Assembly: GCA_030583705.1 (NCBI GenBank)
Contig: CP129471.1
Coordinates: 362,506-426,505 of the forward strand
Length of the DNA: 64,000 nucleotides
Direction of reading: 5' to 3'
Source: Patescibacteria group bacterium
Lineage (GTDB): Bacteria; Patescibacteriota; Patescibacteriia; Patescibacteriales; Patescibacteriaceae
The notes under the pieces are model-generated. The model searched no databases. It was not told where the DNA came from and saw only the letters and a list, made by a program, of their open reading frames with translations. The stretch's first letter is position 1, and every line of letters begins with the position of its first letter. The position numbers and the translations under genes were made by a program. This document shows, one piece after another, positions 33,747 through 43,131 of the stretch.

Positions 33747-35786
33747 ATGAAGCTAAATAATAAGTCTAACCACGACAAAGAAGCAGATCCTTTTATTATT
33801 AGAGAAGGAAGTTTTAAGGAGGGTAATTTTCACGGCAAGTTTCGTCGGGAATGGGTTGAGGCGACTTTTAGTCCAGGAGAACACGGAGAAGATTTGGTTA
33901 CCAGGTCGGTAGGTGGAGCCTTTATGGGTTTTGTAAAGATAGCCCTTTTTTTAGTAGCTTTTATCTTACTAAGTCGTTTAGGTTGGTTACAAATAGTTAA
34001 AGGAGAGTATTACAAAACAATGGCAGATGGTAATCGTATAAGGTTAGATAGGTTAGAGGCAACTAGAGGTATAATTTATGATAGAAATAATTTACCTTTA
34101 GTTCATAACGTAGCTAATTTTTTAATCTATTCAATTCCTTCTGATTTACCTAAAGAAGAGTTAGCTAGAGAAAAAGTCTTTAAAAGACTTGAAGAGCTTT
34201 TAGATAAAGATATTGCTGTAATTAGAGAAGAAATAGATAGCTTAACGCCAGCGGATTATGAGTATTACCAACCCATCTTTATTGCCGACAATATACCTTA
34301 TGAGAAAGCTTTAGCGATTTATCTTGAATCTTTTTCCACTCCAGGTATAACCGTTGAGAGTAAGCATCGTCGGCAGTATGAATTATCTTCTTTGTCTTTA
34401 TCTCATGTTTTAGGTTATACGGGCACGGTTAGTCGTTCAGAATTTGAGGCTAATCGTTTAGAATATAGCCGTATTGATTCTATCGGCAAAAGCGGGGTGG
34501 AAAAAAGTTGGGAAAAGTCTTTACGCGGACAACATGGTAGTAAACAAATTGAAGTGGATGCCCTGGGAAAAGAAAAGCAGGTAATTAGTAGCCTTACTCC
34601 CATACCTGGGCAAAGTTTAATTCTCTCGATAGATAGTGAAGCCCAAAAAAAGCTAGAGGAAATATTATTTACCCAACTTTCTTCCATGAGGTTAACCAAG
34701 GGAGTAGCCATAGCTTTGGATCCGAGAAACGGTGAGGTAATTGCTTTAGTAAGCCTACCTTCTTATGACAATAATCTTTTTGCTGGTGGTATTGGCGTGA
34801 CGGATTATAAGGCTTTAATTGAATCTCCAGATAAGCCATTATTTAATAGGGCTGTACAGGGAGAATATCCTTCAGGTTCAACCGTTAAGCCCGTAGTGGC
34901 TGCTGCGGCCCTGCAGGAGGGTATTATAACGGCCAACACTTCGTTTTTAAGTACAGGGGGGCTAAGAATAGGTCAGTGGTCTTTTCCAGACTGGAAAGCC
35001 GGGGGGCACGGACAAACTAATGTCACCAAAGCCATTGCTGAGTCGGTTAATACTTTTTTCTATCATATCGGAGGAGGCTATGACGGTTTTAATGGTTTAG
35101 GTATAGATAAATTAGTACAATGGTTTTTAAAGTTTAATCTTGGTAAACCTCTTGGGCTTGATCTACCGGGAGAAGCTATTGGTTTTGTTCCAACTAAAGA
35201 ATGGAAAGAATTTGTTCAAGGAGAAAGATGGTATATTGGAGACACTTATCATATTTCCATTGGGCAAGGTAACTTAATTACTACACCTATGCAAGTAGCG
35301 GCTTGGACAGCTTTTTTTGCTAATGGTGGGAAGATATATCAACCAAGAATGGTTAAATCTTTAATTAAACCAAACGGAGAGGTTGAAGAGATACCAAGTA
35401 AGGTTTTAGTGGAGAATATAGTGGATAGCCAACATGTTGAAACCGTTAAAAGGGGATTAAGACAAACCGCAGTTTCAGGTAGTGCCGCCAGTCTTTCCAC
35501 CCTACCAGTTGAAGCCGCCGGAAAAACCGGTACAGCTCAATGGTCATCTAAAAAGGCTCCACATGCTTGGTTTACCGGCTTTGCACCATATAACAATCCA
35601 GAATTAGTTATTACCATCCTAATAGAAGAAGGAGAAGAAGGCAGTAGAGTAGCCACACCAGTAGCCAGGGAGTTTTTAAGGTGGTATTTTGGGGGTAGGG
35701 AAGAGATTAATGAAGAAGAAGTAATTGATACAGAAGAAGAAATTAACGAAGATCAAGATATAGAAGAGGAACAAATTGAAAATTAG
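33747..35786 (+). CDS. mrdA: Penicillin-binding protein 2 (transpeptidase)
   Basis: The class B transpeptidase of the elongation machinery, cross-linking peptidoglycan outside the membrane. A 60-residue cytoplasmic tail precedes one membrane helix (about 61-78). The dimerisation domain contains RLDRLEATRGIIYDRN. The catalytic domain has S-x-x-K in YPSGSTVKP, S-x-N in AESVNTFF and K-T-G in GKTGTAQW. The C-terminus is a strongly acidic tail rich in Glu. The partner glycosyltransferase RodA is not in the window. The terminator at 35862-35887 closes the operon. Confidence 0.94.
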   Translation: MKLNNKSNHDKEADPFIIREGSFKEGNFHGKFRREWVEATFSPGEHGEDLVTRSVGGAFMGFVKIALFLVAFILLSRLGWLQIVKGEYYKTMADGNRIRLDRLEATRGIIYDRNNLPLVHNVANFLIYSIPSDLPKEELAREKVFKRLEELLDKDIAVIREEIDSLTPADYEYYQPIFIADNIPYEKALAIYLESFSTPGITVESKHRRQYELSSLSLSHVLGYTGTVSRSEFEANRLEYSRIDSIGKSGVEKSWEKSLRGQHGSKQIEVDALGKEKQVISSLTPIPGQSLILSIDSEAQKKLEEILFTQLSSMRLTKGVAIALDPRNGEVIALVSLPSYDNNLFAGGIGVTDYKALIESPDKPLFNRAVQGEYPSGSTVKPVVAAAALQEGIITANTSFLSTGGLRIGQWSFPDWKAGGHGQTNVTKAIAESVNTFFYHIGGGYDGFNGLGIDKLVQWFLKFNLGKPLGLDLPGEAIGFVPTKEWKEFVQGERWYIGDTYHISIGQGNLITTPMQVAAWTAFFANGGKIYQPRMVKSLIKPNGEVEEIPSKVLVENIVDSQHVETVKRGLRQTAVSGSAASLSTLPVEAAGKTGTAQWSSKKAPHAWFTGFAPYNNPELVITILIEEGEEGSRVATPVAREFLRWYFGGREEINEEEVIDTEEEINEDQDIEEEQIEN

Positions 35787-35861
35787 GTTTATGAACATAA
35801 AAGATAAAATAAGATAAGATAGGATAAAATAAATAATTGGTTATTGAAATATGTCATTTAT

Positions 35862-35892
35862 AAACACCTCAACAAGCTGAGGTGTTTATGAT
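35862..35892 (+). terminator. Terminator of the mre/PBP2 operon
   Basis: AAACACCTCA-ACAAGC-TGAGGTGTTT, a perfect 10-bp stem. The stem sequence is identical to that of the hairpin at 1028-1053. Confidence 0.8.
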
Positions 35893-35919
35893 TTATTTAA
35901 GTAATTATTTTTAATTAAA

Positions 35920-35945
35920 AAAGTCAGGAATAATTTCCTGACTTT
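35920..35945 (-). terminator. Terminator after the minus-strand lipoprotein
   Basis: AAAGTCAGGAA and TTCCTGACTTT form an 11-bp stem with a 4-nt loop. On the minus strand it is followed by TTTTAATT. Confidence 0.75.
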
Positions 35946-35958
35946 AACTTTTAATTTA

Positions 35959-36573
35959 TTATTGGATTCTGTGGGACTCATATTCAATCGAGTCTTCTTC
36001 CCAATAGTACATATTAATCAGCATTGGATTAATTGGCTGAAAAATATAGGGTTTTAATTTCTTTCCTCCGGCAATAAAGACCGAATTACTATGTGGATCA
36101 TAAGTAGCATCCAATTCCTGATAAGAACCATTTTTTATTATTTCTATGGTTCCTCTGTCAGTATCGTAGCGCCATATTAATTCAATGTCTCTTACTACTC
36201 CAACTCCGTTATACGGTTTGGCACTACTTCTTGGAGGAGTGTCCATCCATTTAAATGGGGTTTTAATAGCATCGAGCCAGAGAGCTTGATCGAAGTAGTT
36301 AAAGTGAAATGTAACTTTATTTTGATCTGTGAGGTGACTCTGCCATCCTTTTATTTGTGCAATGGGTGGCAAGGTTGAGCCAATTGAATTATTAGAAAAA
36401 TAAAACATAGCTGGTGCATAGTATCCGCCATCGCCAATACCCATAGCGATATACATGTAGTCCAGTTCAAGTTTTGTCTCTGTACTTGTAACAGAGTTAT
36501 CGCAACCTGCTGCGGTGATGATGCCCACTACAAATAGAAGAAGATAAGAAAATAAGTTTTTTGTTTTTTTCAT
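35959..36573 (-). CDS. Hypothetical lipoprotein
   Basis: A 204-residue exported protein. A signal peptide ends in a lipobox-like ITAAGC, placing the lipidated Cys near residue 24. The mature domain is rich in Tyr, Trp and Asn and looks mainly beta (MYIAMGIGDGGYYAPAMFYFS, IELIWRYDTDRGTIEII). No family is recognised. It is a single-gene unit with a consensus promoter (36604-36632) and a terminator, set between the cell-shape and heat-shock operons. Confidence 0.7.
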   Translation of the reverse strand: MKKTKNLFSYLLLFVVGIITAAGCDNSVTSTETKLELDYMYIAMGIGDGGYYAPAMFYFSNNSIGSTLPPIAQIKGWQSHLTDQNKVTFHFNYFDQALWLDAIKTPFKWMDTPPRSSAKPYNGVGVVRDIELIWRYDTDRGTIEIIKNGSYQELDATYDPHSNSVFIAGGKKLKPYIFQPINPMLINMYYWEEDSIEYESHRIQ

Positions 36574-36603
36574 GTTTCGTTTGGTTTTTAAAGAAATGTC
36601 TTT

Positions 36604-36632
36604 ATTATATATATGTTATATTATTTTGTCAA
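36604..36632 (-). promoter_or_regulatory. Consensus promoter of the lipoprotein gene
   Basis: On the minus strand: TTGACA (36632-36627), a 17-nt spacer and TATAAT (36609-36604), both hexamers perfect, about 30 nt before the ATG at 36573. Confidence 0.85.
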
Positions 36633-36700
36633 GTGTTTTATCCACAGATCTAAATTGTTTTCTAGATTAATATAATAAAATAATATAAAATAGTTAATCT

Positions 36701-36727
36701 TTAGCACTCTTGACATGAGAGTGCTAA
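36701..36727 (+). promoter_or_regulatory. CIRCE operator (HrcA binding site)
   Basis: TTAGCACTC, a 9-nt spacer, then GAGTGCTAA: an exact match to the CIRCE inverted repeat. The spacer contains the promoter's TTGACA, so HrcA binding would directly block RNA polymerase. Confidence 0.97.
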
Positions 36728-36739
36728 TTTTGATAAAAT
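36710..36739 (+). promoter_or_regulatory. Promoter of the heat-shock operon
   Basis: TTGACA (36710-36715) lies inside the CIRCE spacer. An 18-nt spacer leads to TAAAAT (36734-36739; alternatively ATAAAA one base earlier). The ATG of hrcA is at 36766. Confidence 0.8.
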
Positions 36740-36765
36740 GACAGTGTTGTTAATTTATTATTTAT

Positions 36766-37446
36766 ATGGAAGAAAGAAAAAGGCTAATTTTAGACATAAT
36801 TATTAAAGATTATATAGCTACCGGTTGCCCGGTTGCTTCAAGCCAGATTGTTGATAAGTATAAGCTACCTTTTAGCTCAGCCACTGTTCGTAACGAAATG
36901 GCGGAACTTGAGGAGCTTGGCTTAATTGTCCAACCCCATACTTCAGCTGGTCGTATCCCTACTGAAAGAGCATATAACCTTTATCTAGAGGGATTATCTC
37001 CTACCGAGATGGACAAGAAAGAAAAACAACTTTTAGCTGAGGCTGGCACAGACGAAGAAGGTTGTAAACAAACCGCCAAGGTCTTGGCTAAACTTTCCGG
37101 TTTAGCCGTAGTTTGGGCGCTCCATCGTCGTTATGTCTATTACACGGGTCTAGCTAATCTTTTTCAGCAACCTGAGTTTTCCCGCCATGATTTGGTTTAT
37201 GATATTTCTGAAACCATTGATCACTTAGATGAGATAGTATCCGATGTTTTTGATGAAATAGATTTTTCTCCTTTAGTTAAAGTCGGACAAGCTAGTCCTT
37301 TTGGACCTTTTTCAGGTACAGTAATATTCAGGTATAAACAAAAAAAAGATCATGCGGGACTGGTGGCTTTAATTGGCCCTATGAGAATGGATTATGAAAA
37401 AAACTTGGGTAGACTTAACTTTTTGCACCAGTTATTAAATAATTAA
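36766..37446 (+). CDS. hrcA: Heat-inducible transcription repressor HrcA, short form
   Basis: Represses heat-shock genes by binding CIRCE, a perfect copy of which lies 40 nt upstream, so it should autoregulate. The N-terminal winged helix is well conserved (YIATGCPVASSQIVDKY, SSATVRNEMAELEELGLIVQPHTSAGRIPT). The C-terminal ligand/GrpEL-responsive part is reduced: 226 residues against about 340 in Bacillus-type HrcA. It is first in the operon with grpE, hsp20, dnaK, a DUF3467 gene and dnaJ. Confidence 0.92.
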   Translation: MEERKRLILDIIIKDYIATGCPVASSQIVDKYKLPFSSATVRNEMAELEELGLIVQPHTSAGRIPTERAYNLYLEGLSPTEMDKKEKQLLAEAGTDEEGCKQTAKVLAKLSGLAVVWALHRRYVYYTGLANLFQQPEFSRHDLVYDISETIDHLDEIVSDVFDEIDFSPLVKVGQASPFGPFSGTVIFRYKQKKDHAGLVALIGPMRMDYEKNLGRLNFLHQLLNN

Positions 37447-37467
37447 AATAATTAAAATTAAAATCAT

Positions 37468-38097
37468 ATGACAACAGATAACCAAGAACAAGAAGATTTA
37501 ATTGAAGAGGCTGAAGGCCTTGGCGATCTTGAAGATCTTCAGGATAATTCTTCGGCAGGTGAAGAAGACTCCAAAAAAAGCTCAGGAGAAAACTCAGAAG
37601 AAGGCTCAACCGAAGAGAAGCTTCAGGAAATGGAGAGTAGGTACTTAAGAGCTTTGGCAGACTACCAAAACCTCTTAAGACAACACAGTAAAGAAAAAAG
37701 CGAGATGATTAAATATGCCAATGAAACTTTAATTTTAAGCTTATTACCTGTTTATGATAATCTCCGATTATCTATTAAACATTTTGGTGAATCTGAGGAA
37801 AACTGGTTAGCTGGTATTAGACACATTACCCAACAGTTTAAGTCCTCTTTAGAAGAAGCTGGAGTTAAGGAGGTGGAAACAGGCAACTTGCCTTTTGATC
37901 CTTTAGTCATGGAGGCGGTGGAAACCAGAGAGTCTTTAGATCAAGACCAAGATAATTTAGTAGCTGAAGAATTAAAGCCCGGTTATCTACTTGGTGAAAA
38001 AGTTATTATACCAGCCAGAGTAGCGGTTTATGCTTTTAAGAAAGACCAGGGAACACCTGAAGAAGTTATTGAGCAGGTGGAAAGTGATGACGGTTAG
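37468..38097 (+). CDS. grpE: Nucleotide exchange factor GrpE
   Basis: Releases ADP from DnaK. A long acidic, disordered N-terminus (about residues 1-50, rich in Glu, Asp and Ser) leads to the dimer helix (MESRYLRALADYQNLLRQHSKEK) and the C-terminal beta domain with GVKEVET, FDPLVMEAVE and the end PARVAVYAF. The length is 209 residues. It lies 21 nt after hrcA. Confidence 0.94.
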   Translation: MTTDNQEQEDLIEEAEGLGDLEDLQDNSSAGEEDSKKSSGENSEEGSTEEKLQEMESRYLRALADYQNLLRQHSKEKSEMIKYANETLILSLLPVYDNLRLSIKHFGESEENWLAGIRHITQQFKSSLEEAGVKEVETGNLPFDPLVMEAVETRESLDQDQDNLVAEELKPGYLLGEKVIIPARVAVYAFKKDQGTPEEVIEQVESDDG

Positions 38098-38169
38098 TAA
38101 TTAGGGTTGTTTCTGAATAATTTCTTATTTTATTTAAGTTAATTTAATTATTAATAATTATTATTAAAG

Positions 38170-38206
38170 TTCGTTCGGGTCTTATACAAGATAGCCGTAA
38201 CGAACA
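38170..38206 (+). promoter_or_regulatory. Hairpin in the hsp20 leader
   Basis: GTTCGTT (38170-38176) pairs with AACGAAC (38200-38206). Inside, CGG/CCG and TCTT/AAGA extend the stem to about 14 bp with interruptions and an ATAC loop. It ends 5 nt before the Shine-Dalgarno AAAGGAG. It could protect the mRNA, mark a processing site or respond to heat; no pairing with the Shine-Dalgarno itself is seen. Confidence 0.55.
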
Positions 38207-38223
38207 AGAAAGGAGAAAAAAAT

Positions 38224-38652
38224 ATGACAGCACTTATTCGTTGGACACCTCTCCTTGAGCCTTTTGAGGAGATGGACAAGATGTTTGATTCAATGACCCC
38301 GGCTTTGCGGGGTGCGCATAATTTTATGCCAGCCATTGATATGTATGAAGACAAAAACAACGTTATTGTGGAAACCGAATTGGCCGGTATTGATCCAGAC
38401 AAGGTGGATATTTCCATTGAAAACGATGTTTTGTCCATTAAAGGCGAGAGTGAGAAAAAAAGCGAGGTAGAGGAAAAGAATTATTACCGCAAAGAAATTC
38501 GTCGCGGTAGTTTCTATCGTTCAGTGCCTTTGCCGGCCCATGTTATGGGTGACGAGGCTTCAGCGGTTACCGAAGCTGGTGTGTTAAAGATCACTATCCC
38601 CAAGGCACCAGAGAGTAAGCCGAAAAAGATAACAATTAAAACTAGCAAATAA
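38224..38652 (+). CDS. Small heat shock protein (Hsp20/alpha-crystallin)
   Basis: An ATP-independent holdase. The 142-residue protein has the alpha-crystallin domain from about residue 38 (PAIDMYEDKNNVIVETELAGIDPDKVDI to the end), with NDVLSIKGE, YRKEIRRGSFYRSVPLP and the GVLKITIPK strand. The C-terminus ends in KPKKITIKTSK rather than a clear IxI tail, though ITI can serve. A strong AAAGGAG Shine-Dalgarno precedes the ATG, unlike most neighbours, suggesting high expression. It is placed between grpE and dnaK. Confidence 0.93.
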   Translation: MTALIRWTPLLEPFEEMDKMFDSMTPALRGAHNFMPAIDMYEDKNNVIVETELAGIDPDKVDISIENDVLSIKGESEKKSEVEEKNYYRKEIRRGSFYRSVPLPAHVMGDEASAVTEAGVLKITIPKAPESKPKKITIKTSK

Positions 38653-38676
38653 TTATTTATTTAATCATTAAAAAAT

Positions 38677-40635
38677 ATGGGAAAAATTCTAGGTATTGAC
38701 TTGGGTACCACTAACTCGGCGATGGCCGTTATGGAAGGTGGACAACCCAAAATTATTGAAAATATCGAAGGTAATCGTACGACACCTTCCATTGTAGCCA
38801 TTTCTAAAAATGGCGAGAGATTGGTTGGATTAACCGCTAAAAGACAAGCCGTAACTAACCCGGAAAATACGGTGTTTGCGGTTAAGCGTTTAATTGGACG
38901 TCGTTTTGAAGACGAGGAAGTACAACGCGATTTAAGTACTGTGCCATATAAGATAATTCAATCTGGAGAAGGAGTTAAAGTTAAGTTACAAGACAAAGAG
39001 CATAGTCCGCAGGAAATTTCTGCTATGATATTAGCTAAACTAAAGGCTGATGCTGAAGCTAAATTAGGAGAAAAGATCACTGAAGCTGTTATTACGGTTC
39101 CGGCTTATTTTGATGACTCACAACGTCAAGCCACTAAAGATGCCGGACAAATTGCCGGTCTTGAAGTTAAACGTATCATTAATGAACCAACCGCTGCCGC
39201 TCTGGCGTATGGTTTTGATAAAAAAGCCGGACAAAAAATCGCCGTCTATGATTTGGGCGGTGGAACTTTTGATGTTTCTGTTTTAGAGATTTCTGAAGAC
39301 ACGGTAGAGGTTAAAGCCACTAACGGTAATACCCACTTAGGTGGTGAGGATTTTGATCAAAGAATTATTAAGTGGATCATTGAAGAATTTAAAAAAGAGC
39401 AGGGTATAGATTTGTCTAACGATAGTCTGGCCTTACAACGTATTAAAGAAGCTGCGGAAAAAGCTAAGATAGAGCTTTCTACTACTTCAGAAACCGAAAT
39501 TAACCAACCCTTTATTACCACCGATGCTAGTGGACCAAGACATTTGGTTATGAAAATGAAGCGTTCCGAGTTGGAAGCTTTAGTAAATGACTTAGTGGAA
39601 AAAACCATTGAGCCTTGTCAAAAGGCTTTAGCAGACGCCGGCTTAAGTATTTCAGATATCCAAGAAGTTATTTTAGTGGGTGGTATGACCCGTATGCCTT
39701 TGGTTAAAGAAAAAGTTAAGCAATTTTTCGGTAAAGAACCAAACCTAACGGTTAACCCAGATGAAGTAGTGGCTCTAGGTGCCGCTGTACAAGCCGGAGT
39801 TCTCCAAGGAGATGTTAGAGATGTTTTACTTTTAGATGTAACCCCGCTCTCTCTTGGTATTGAAACCATGGGCGGAGTAGCTACTCCGTTAATTGAACGA
39901 AACACCACTATCCCAACCTCAAAATCTCAAACCTTTTCTACTGCCGCAGATAGCCAAACCAGTGTAGAAATTCATGTTGTTCAAGGAGATAGACCAATGG
40001 CTTCAGATAATAAGAGTTTGGGTAGATTTATCTTAGACGGTATTCCACCGGCACCACGTGGCATACCACAAATTGAAGTTTCTTTTGATATTGACGCTAA
40101 TGGTATCTTAAACGTTAAAGCTTCAGATAAAGCCACCGGTAAAGCCCAGCATATTACCATTACCGCTTCTTCTGGACTTGCTAAGGAAGAGATAGAAAAG
40201 ATGCGCCAAGAAGCAGAAGCTCATGCAGAAGAAGACAAGAAAAAGAAAGAACAAGCTGAGGTTAAGAATCAGGCGGAGGCGGTAATCTTCCAGACAGATA
40301 AGCTTTTAAGCGAATCAGGAGATAAGATGAAAGCTGAAGATAAAACCGAGCTTGAGGAAAAACTAAAGGCCCTTAAAGAAACCAAAGATACAGATCAATA
40401 CGATAATATTAAAAAAGCCATGGAAGAGCTAAATACCACGGCTCAGCGTATTGGGGCAAGTATGTATCAAGCACAGCCAGGACAACAAGCTGAACAAGGT
40501 TCTGGGCAAGGAGATAATTCACAACCAACTAGTGAAGAAACCAAAGAAGCGGGTCAGGAAGCAGGTAATGAACAAAGTAATAATTCAGACACTGAGCCAA
40601 CCGAGGGTGAGTTTGAAGAGAAAAAAGATAACTAA
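38677..40635 (+). CDS. dnaK: Chaperone DnaK (Hsp70)
   Basis: An ATP-driven chaperone. The N-terminal ATPase has [54 protein letters not shown] and [14 protein letters not shown]. The substrate domain begins near [14 protein letters not shown], and the C-terminal lid ends in a low-complexity Gln/Glu/Ser tail (about 600-652). The length is 652 residues. It is part of the hrcA operon, 24 nt after hsp20. Confidence 0.97.
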   Translation: MGKILGIDLGTTNSAMAVMEGGQPKIIENIEGNRTTPSIVAISKNGERLVGLTAKRQAVTNPENTVFAVKRLIGRRFEDEEVQRDLSTVPYKIIQSGEGVKVKLQDKEHSPQEISAMILAKLKADAEAKLGEKITEAVITVPAYFDDSQRQATKDAGQIAGLEVKRIINEPTAAALAYGFDKKAGQKIAVYDLGGGTFDVSVLEISEDTVEVKATNGNTHLGGEDFDQRIIKWIIEEFKKEQGIDLSNDSLALQRIKEAAEKAKIELSTTSETEINQPFITTDASGPRHLVMKMKRSELEALVNDLVEKTIEPCQKALADAGLSISDIQEVILVGGMTRMPLVKEKVKQFFGKEPNLTVNPDEVVALGAAVQAGVLQGDVRDVLLLDVTPLSLGIETMGGVATPLIERNTTIPTSKSQTFSTAADSQTSVEIHVVQGDRPMASDNKSLGRFILDGIPPAPRGIPQIEVSFDIDANGILNVKASDKATGKAQHITITASSGLAKEEIEKMRQEAEAHAEEDKKKKEQAEVKNQAEAVIFQTDKLLSESGDKMKAEDKTELEEKLKALKETKDTDQYDNIKKAMEELNTTAQRIGASMYQAQPGQQAEQGSGQGDNSQPTSEETKEAGQEAGNEQSNNSDTEPTEGEFEEKKDN

Positions 40636-40721
40636 TTTTAAAGACAGTTAATTTAAAAGAAAGTTAAAAAGTTAATTTAAAAAAATAATTAATTCATTGG
40701 CTTAGGCCTTAATTTAATAAT

Positions 40722-41015
40722 ATGTCAGAAAATAATCAAAAACCCCAAGAGATTAAGATTAATGACTCTATCCAAGGAGGAGAGTACGCTAACATTGCTT
40801 GGATTAATCATAATGAAGAAGAGTTTCAACTTATCTTTGGCAGTGTAGCGGGTCCTTCGGGGCGAACTGTTGCTAAGGTAATAACTACTCCAGGTCACTT
40901 TAAGCGCATGATTGCCGCTATGACAGATAACCTTAAAAAATATGAAAGTACTTTTGGGGATATTAAACAGGCAGTAGCGCAAATGCCAGAAAAAGAAATA
41001 GGTTTTAAGGATTAG
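40722..41015 (+). CDS. DUF3467 family protein
   Basis: A 97-residue small protein with the DUF3467 pattern: YANIAWINHNEEEFQLIFGSV, then KVITTPGHFKRMIAAMTDNLKKYESTFG. The fold is presumably alpha/beta and the role is unknown. Its position between dnaK and dnaJ in a CIRCE-controlled operon suggests a stress-related job, but the family also appears elsewhere in genomes. Confidence 0.75.
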   Translation: MSENNQKPQEIKINDSIQGGEYANIAWINHNEEEFQLIFGSVAGPSGRTVAKVITTPGHFKRMIAAMTDNLKKYESTFGDIKQAVAQMPEKEIGFKD

Positions 41016-41085
41016 AAAAGAAAGTTTAAGTAGCTATAAGTAGTGTCAATAATAAAGACATAAGATAATAGATAATTATAAAACC

Positions 41086-42171
41086 ATGGCTAAAGATTAT
41101 TACGCCGTTTTAGGTGTTGCCCGCAATGCTTCAGAAGAAGATGTTAAGAAGGCTTTTCGTAAAAAAGCCCATGAACATCATCCAGACAAAGCTGGTGGCG
41201 ATGAGGCTAAATTTAAAGAAATTAACGAAGCTTACCAGGTACTCTCTAATAAAGAGCGCCGGGCTCGTTATGATCAATTCGGCTCAGGCTTTGAAAACGG
41301 CCAAGCCGGAGCGGGGCAGGCTGGTCATGGTTTTGGCGGTTTTAACCAAGGTGGTTTTAATATTAATATGGACGACTTTGGAGATATCTTTGGAGATATC
41401 TTCGGTTTTGGTGGAGGTAGAAGTTCAGGCTCAGCAAAAGCGGGGTCACAAAGAGGCAATGATCTTCAACTTAGAATAGAGATAGAATTCATGGAAGCGG
41501 TTTTTGGTACCGAAAAGACTATTAAAGTTAATAAAGGGGTTGTTTGTAAATCATGCAGTGGTAGCGGGGCAGAGCCTGGTTCAAAAATTGAAACTTGTCC
41601 GCAGTGTCATGGACAAGGCAGGGTAACCCAAATGCAAAGAACAATTCTTGGGCATATTCAGATGCAGACTGTTTGTCCTAGTTGTCGCGGAGAAGGTAAA
41701 AAAATAACTAATCCTTGTTCAACTTGTCGTGGTACTGGGGTAAGCCGAGAAGCGGTAGAGTTAAAGGTTAAAATTCCAGCTGGTATAGATAACGGGGAAA
41801 CCATTCGTTTAAGTGGAGAAGGGGAAGCTGGAGCTAAGAATGGAGACGCTGGAGATCTTTATCTTCATATAACAGTTAAGTCGGATAGTCGTTTTAAAAG
41901 AGAAGGAGAAACTATTCTTTCTAATTTGGAAATAACTTTTCCGGAAGCGGCACTGGGAACAACTAAAGATATTTTAACTGTGGACGGAGAAGTAAGACTT
42001 AAAATACCAGCAGGCACACAGTCTAATAAAGTTTTTGTTTTAAAAAACAAGGGTGTTCATAGTCTTAGAAGTAGAGGTAGGGGGGATCATCTAGTAACAG
42101 TAACGGTTAAAACACCCACTACTCTAACTCGCAAACAAAAGAAGCTTTTAGAGGAGTTTGAGGAGGAGTAA
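41086..42171 (+). CDS. dnaJ: Chaperone DnaJ (Hsp40)
   Basis: Delivers substrates to DnaK and stimulates its ATPase. It has a J domain (about residues 3-68) with HPD in HEHHPDKAGG, a Gly/Phe-rich region (about 70-125), and a zinc finger with four CxxCxGxG repeats (CKSCSGSG, CPQCHGQG, CPSCRGEG, CSTCRGTG). The C-terminal substrate domain has VKIPAGIDNGETIRLSGEG. At 361 residues it is a full type I DnaJ. It is the last heat-shock gene in the operon, 20 nt before miaA. Confidence 0.97.
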   Translation: MAKDYYAVLGVARNASEEDVKKAFRKKAHEHHPDKAGGDEAKFKEINEAYQVLSNKERRARYDQFGSGFENGQAGAGQAGHGFGGFNQGGFNINMDDFGDIFGDIFGFGGGRSSGSAKAGSQRGNDLQLRIEIEFMEAVFGTEKTIKVNKGVVCKSCSGSGAEPGSKIETCPQCHGQGRVTQMQRTILGHIQMQTVCPSCRGEGKKITNPCSTCRGTGVSREAVELKVKIPAGIDNGETIRLSGEGEAGAKNGDAGDLYLHITVKSDSRFKREGETILSNLEITFPEAALGTTKDILTVDGEVRLKIPAGTQSNKVFVLKNKGVHSLRSRGRGDHLVTVTVKTPTTLTRKQKKLLEEFEEE

Positions 42172-42191
42172 AGGCATTATACAATTACCTT

Positions 42192-43127
42192 ATGAAAAAA
42201 CTTCCTAAAATTCTAGTTATCTTAGGTACTACTTCTTCTGGTAAGACTAAACTAGCTGTTTCTTTAGCTCGTTTATATAACGGGGAGATTGTTGGTGCAG
42301 ATTCTCGGCAGGTATATAGGGGGATGGACATTGGAACCGGTAAGGATCTGGCTGAATATGGTAGTGGTACAAACAGAGTTAAATATCACCTCATAGACAT
42401 AGCTGATCCCAAAAGAGCATATAATCTTAAGCGCTACCAAAAAGATGCCTATAAGGCTATAGATAATATACTTAAAAGAAACAAATTACCTATCTTAGTT
42501 GGAGGATCTGGCCTTTATCTTCAGGCGATAGTAGATGGTTATCTTTTAAGTGAAAATAAGCCCAAAACAAGCCTTAGGAGATTATATGAGTCAATGGAGC
42601 TATCTAAGCTCCAAACTATCGTTAAAGGGCTGGATAAAGCCTTTTATGACCGTTTAAATGACTCAGATAAGAGTAATAAGAGAAGGTTGGTTCGTTATGC
42701 TGAAATCCTTAAAACCAATCTTTTAACTAAAAAAGAATTACAAAAATCTTTAAGTTCTCAATCATCTACCAAATACGATTGTTTAATAATCGGTCTGGAT
42801 TGTTCTCTTGAAACAATTAGGCAAAGGATAAAGAAAAGATTAAATCAAAGATTTAAAGAAGGTATGATTGAAGAGGTAGAAAGATTACATGAACAAGGTA
42901 TTAGCTGGACAAGGCTTCAGAGTTTTGGTTTAGAATATAAATATATTTCTTTATACCTCCAAGGTAAAATAAAGAAAAAAGAGATGAAAGAAAAACTAAA
43001 TATAGCTATTGGGCAATTTGCTAAAAGACAAAAGTCCTGGTTTAAAAGATGGGAGAAACAGGGGAGAGAAATTTGCTGGGTTAAGAATAAGAAAAGTTTA
43101 AAAGATATTTTATCTTTTATTTCTTAG
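42192..43127 (+). CDS. miaA: tRNA dimethylallyltransferase
   Basis: Adds a dimethylallyl group to A37 of tRNAs reading UNN codons. P-loop GTTSSGKTKLA (about 11-21), then GADSRQVYRGMDIGTGK, YHLIDI, and GGSGLYLQAIVDGY, with the C-terminal region FAKRQKSWFKRW. The length of 311 residues is normal. It starts 20 nt after dnaJ and is convergent, with only 4 nt between, with the minus-strand dehydrogenase. Confidence 0.94.
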   Translation: MKKLPKILVILGTTSSGKTKLAVSLARLYNGEIVGADSRQVYRGMDIGTGKDLAEYGSGTNRVKYHLIDIADPKRAYNLKRYQKDAYKAIDNILKRNKLPILVGGSGLYLQAIVDGYLLSENKPKTSLRRLYESMELSKLQTIVKGLDKAFYDRLNDSDKSNKRRLVRYAEILKTNLLTKKELQKSLSSQSSTKYDCLIIGLDCSLETIRQRIKKRLNQRFKEGMIEEVERLHEQGISWTRLQSFGLEYKYISLYLQGKIKKKEMKEKLNIAIGQFAKRQKSWFKRWEKQGREICWVKNKKSLKDILSFIS

Positions 43128-43131
43128 TTTT

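Noticed and set aside
36633-36647. DnaA-box-like TTATCCACA and a possible replication origin
   Set aside because: A single box without a cluster, without an AT-rich unwinding element and without dnaA or dnaN nearby is not enough for an origin.
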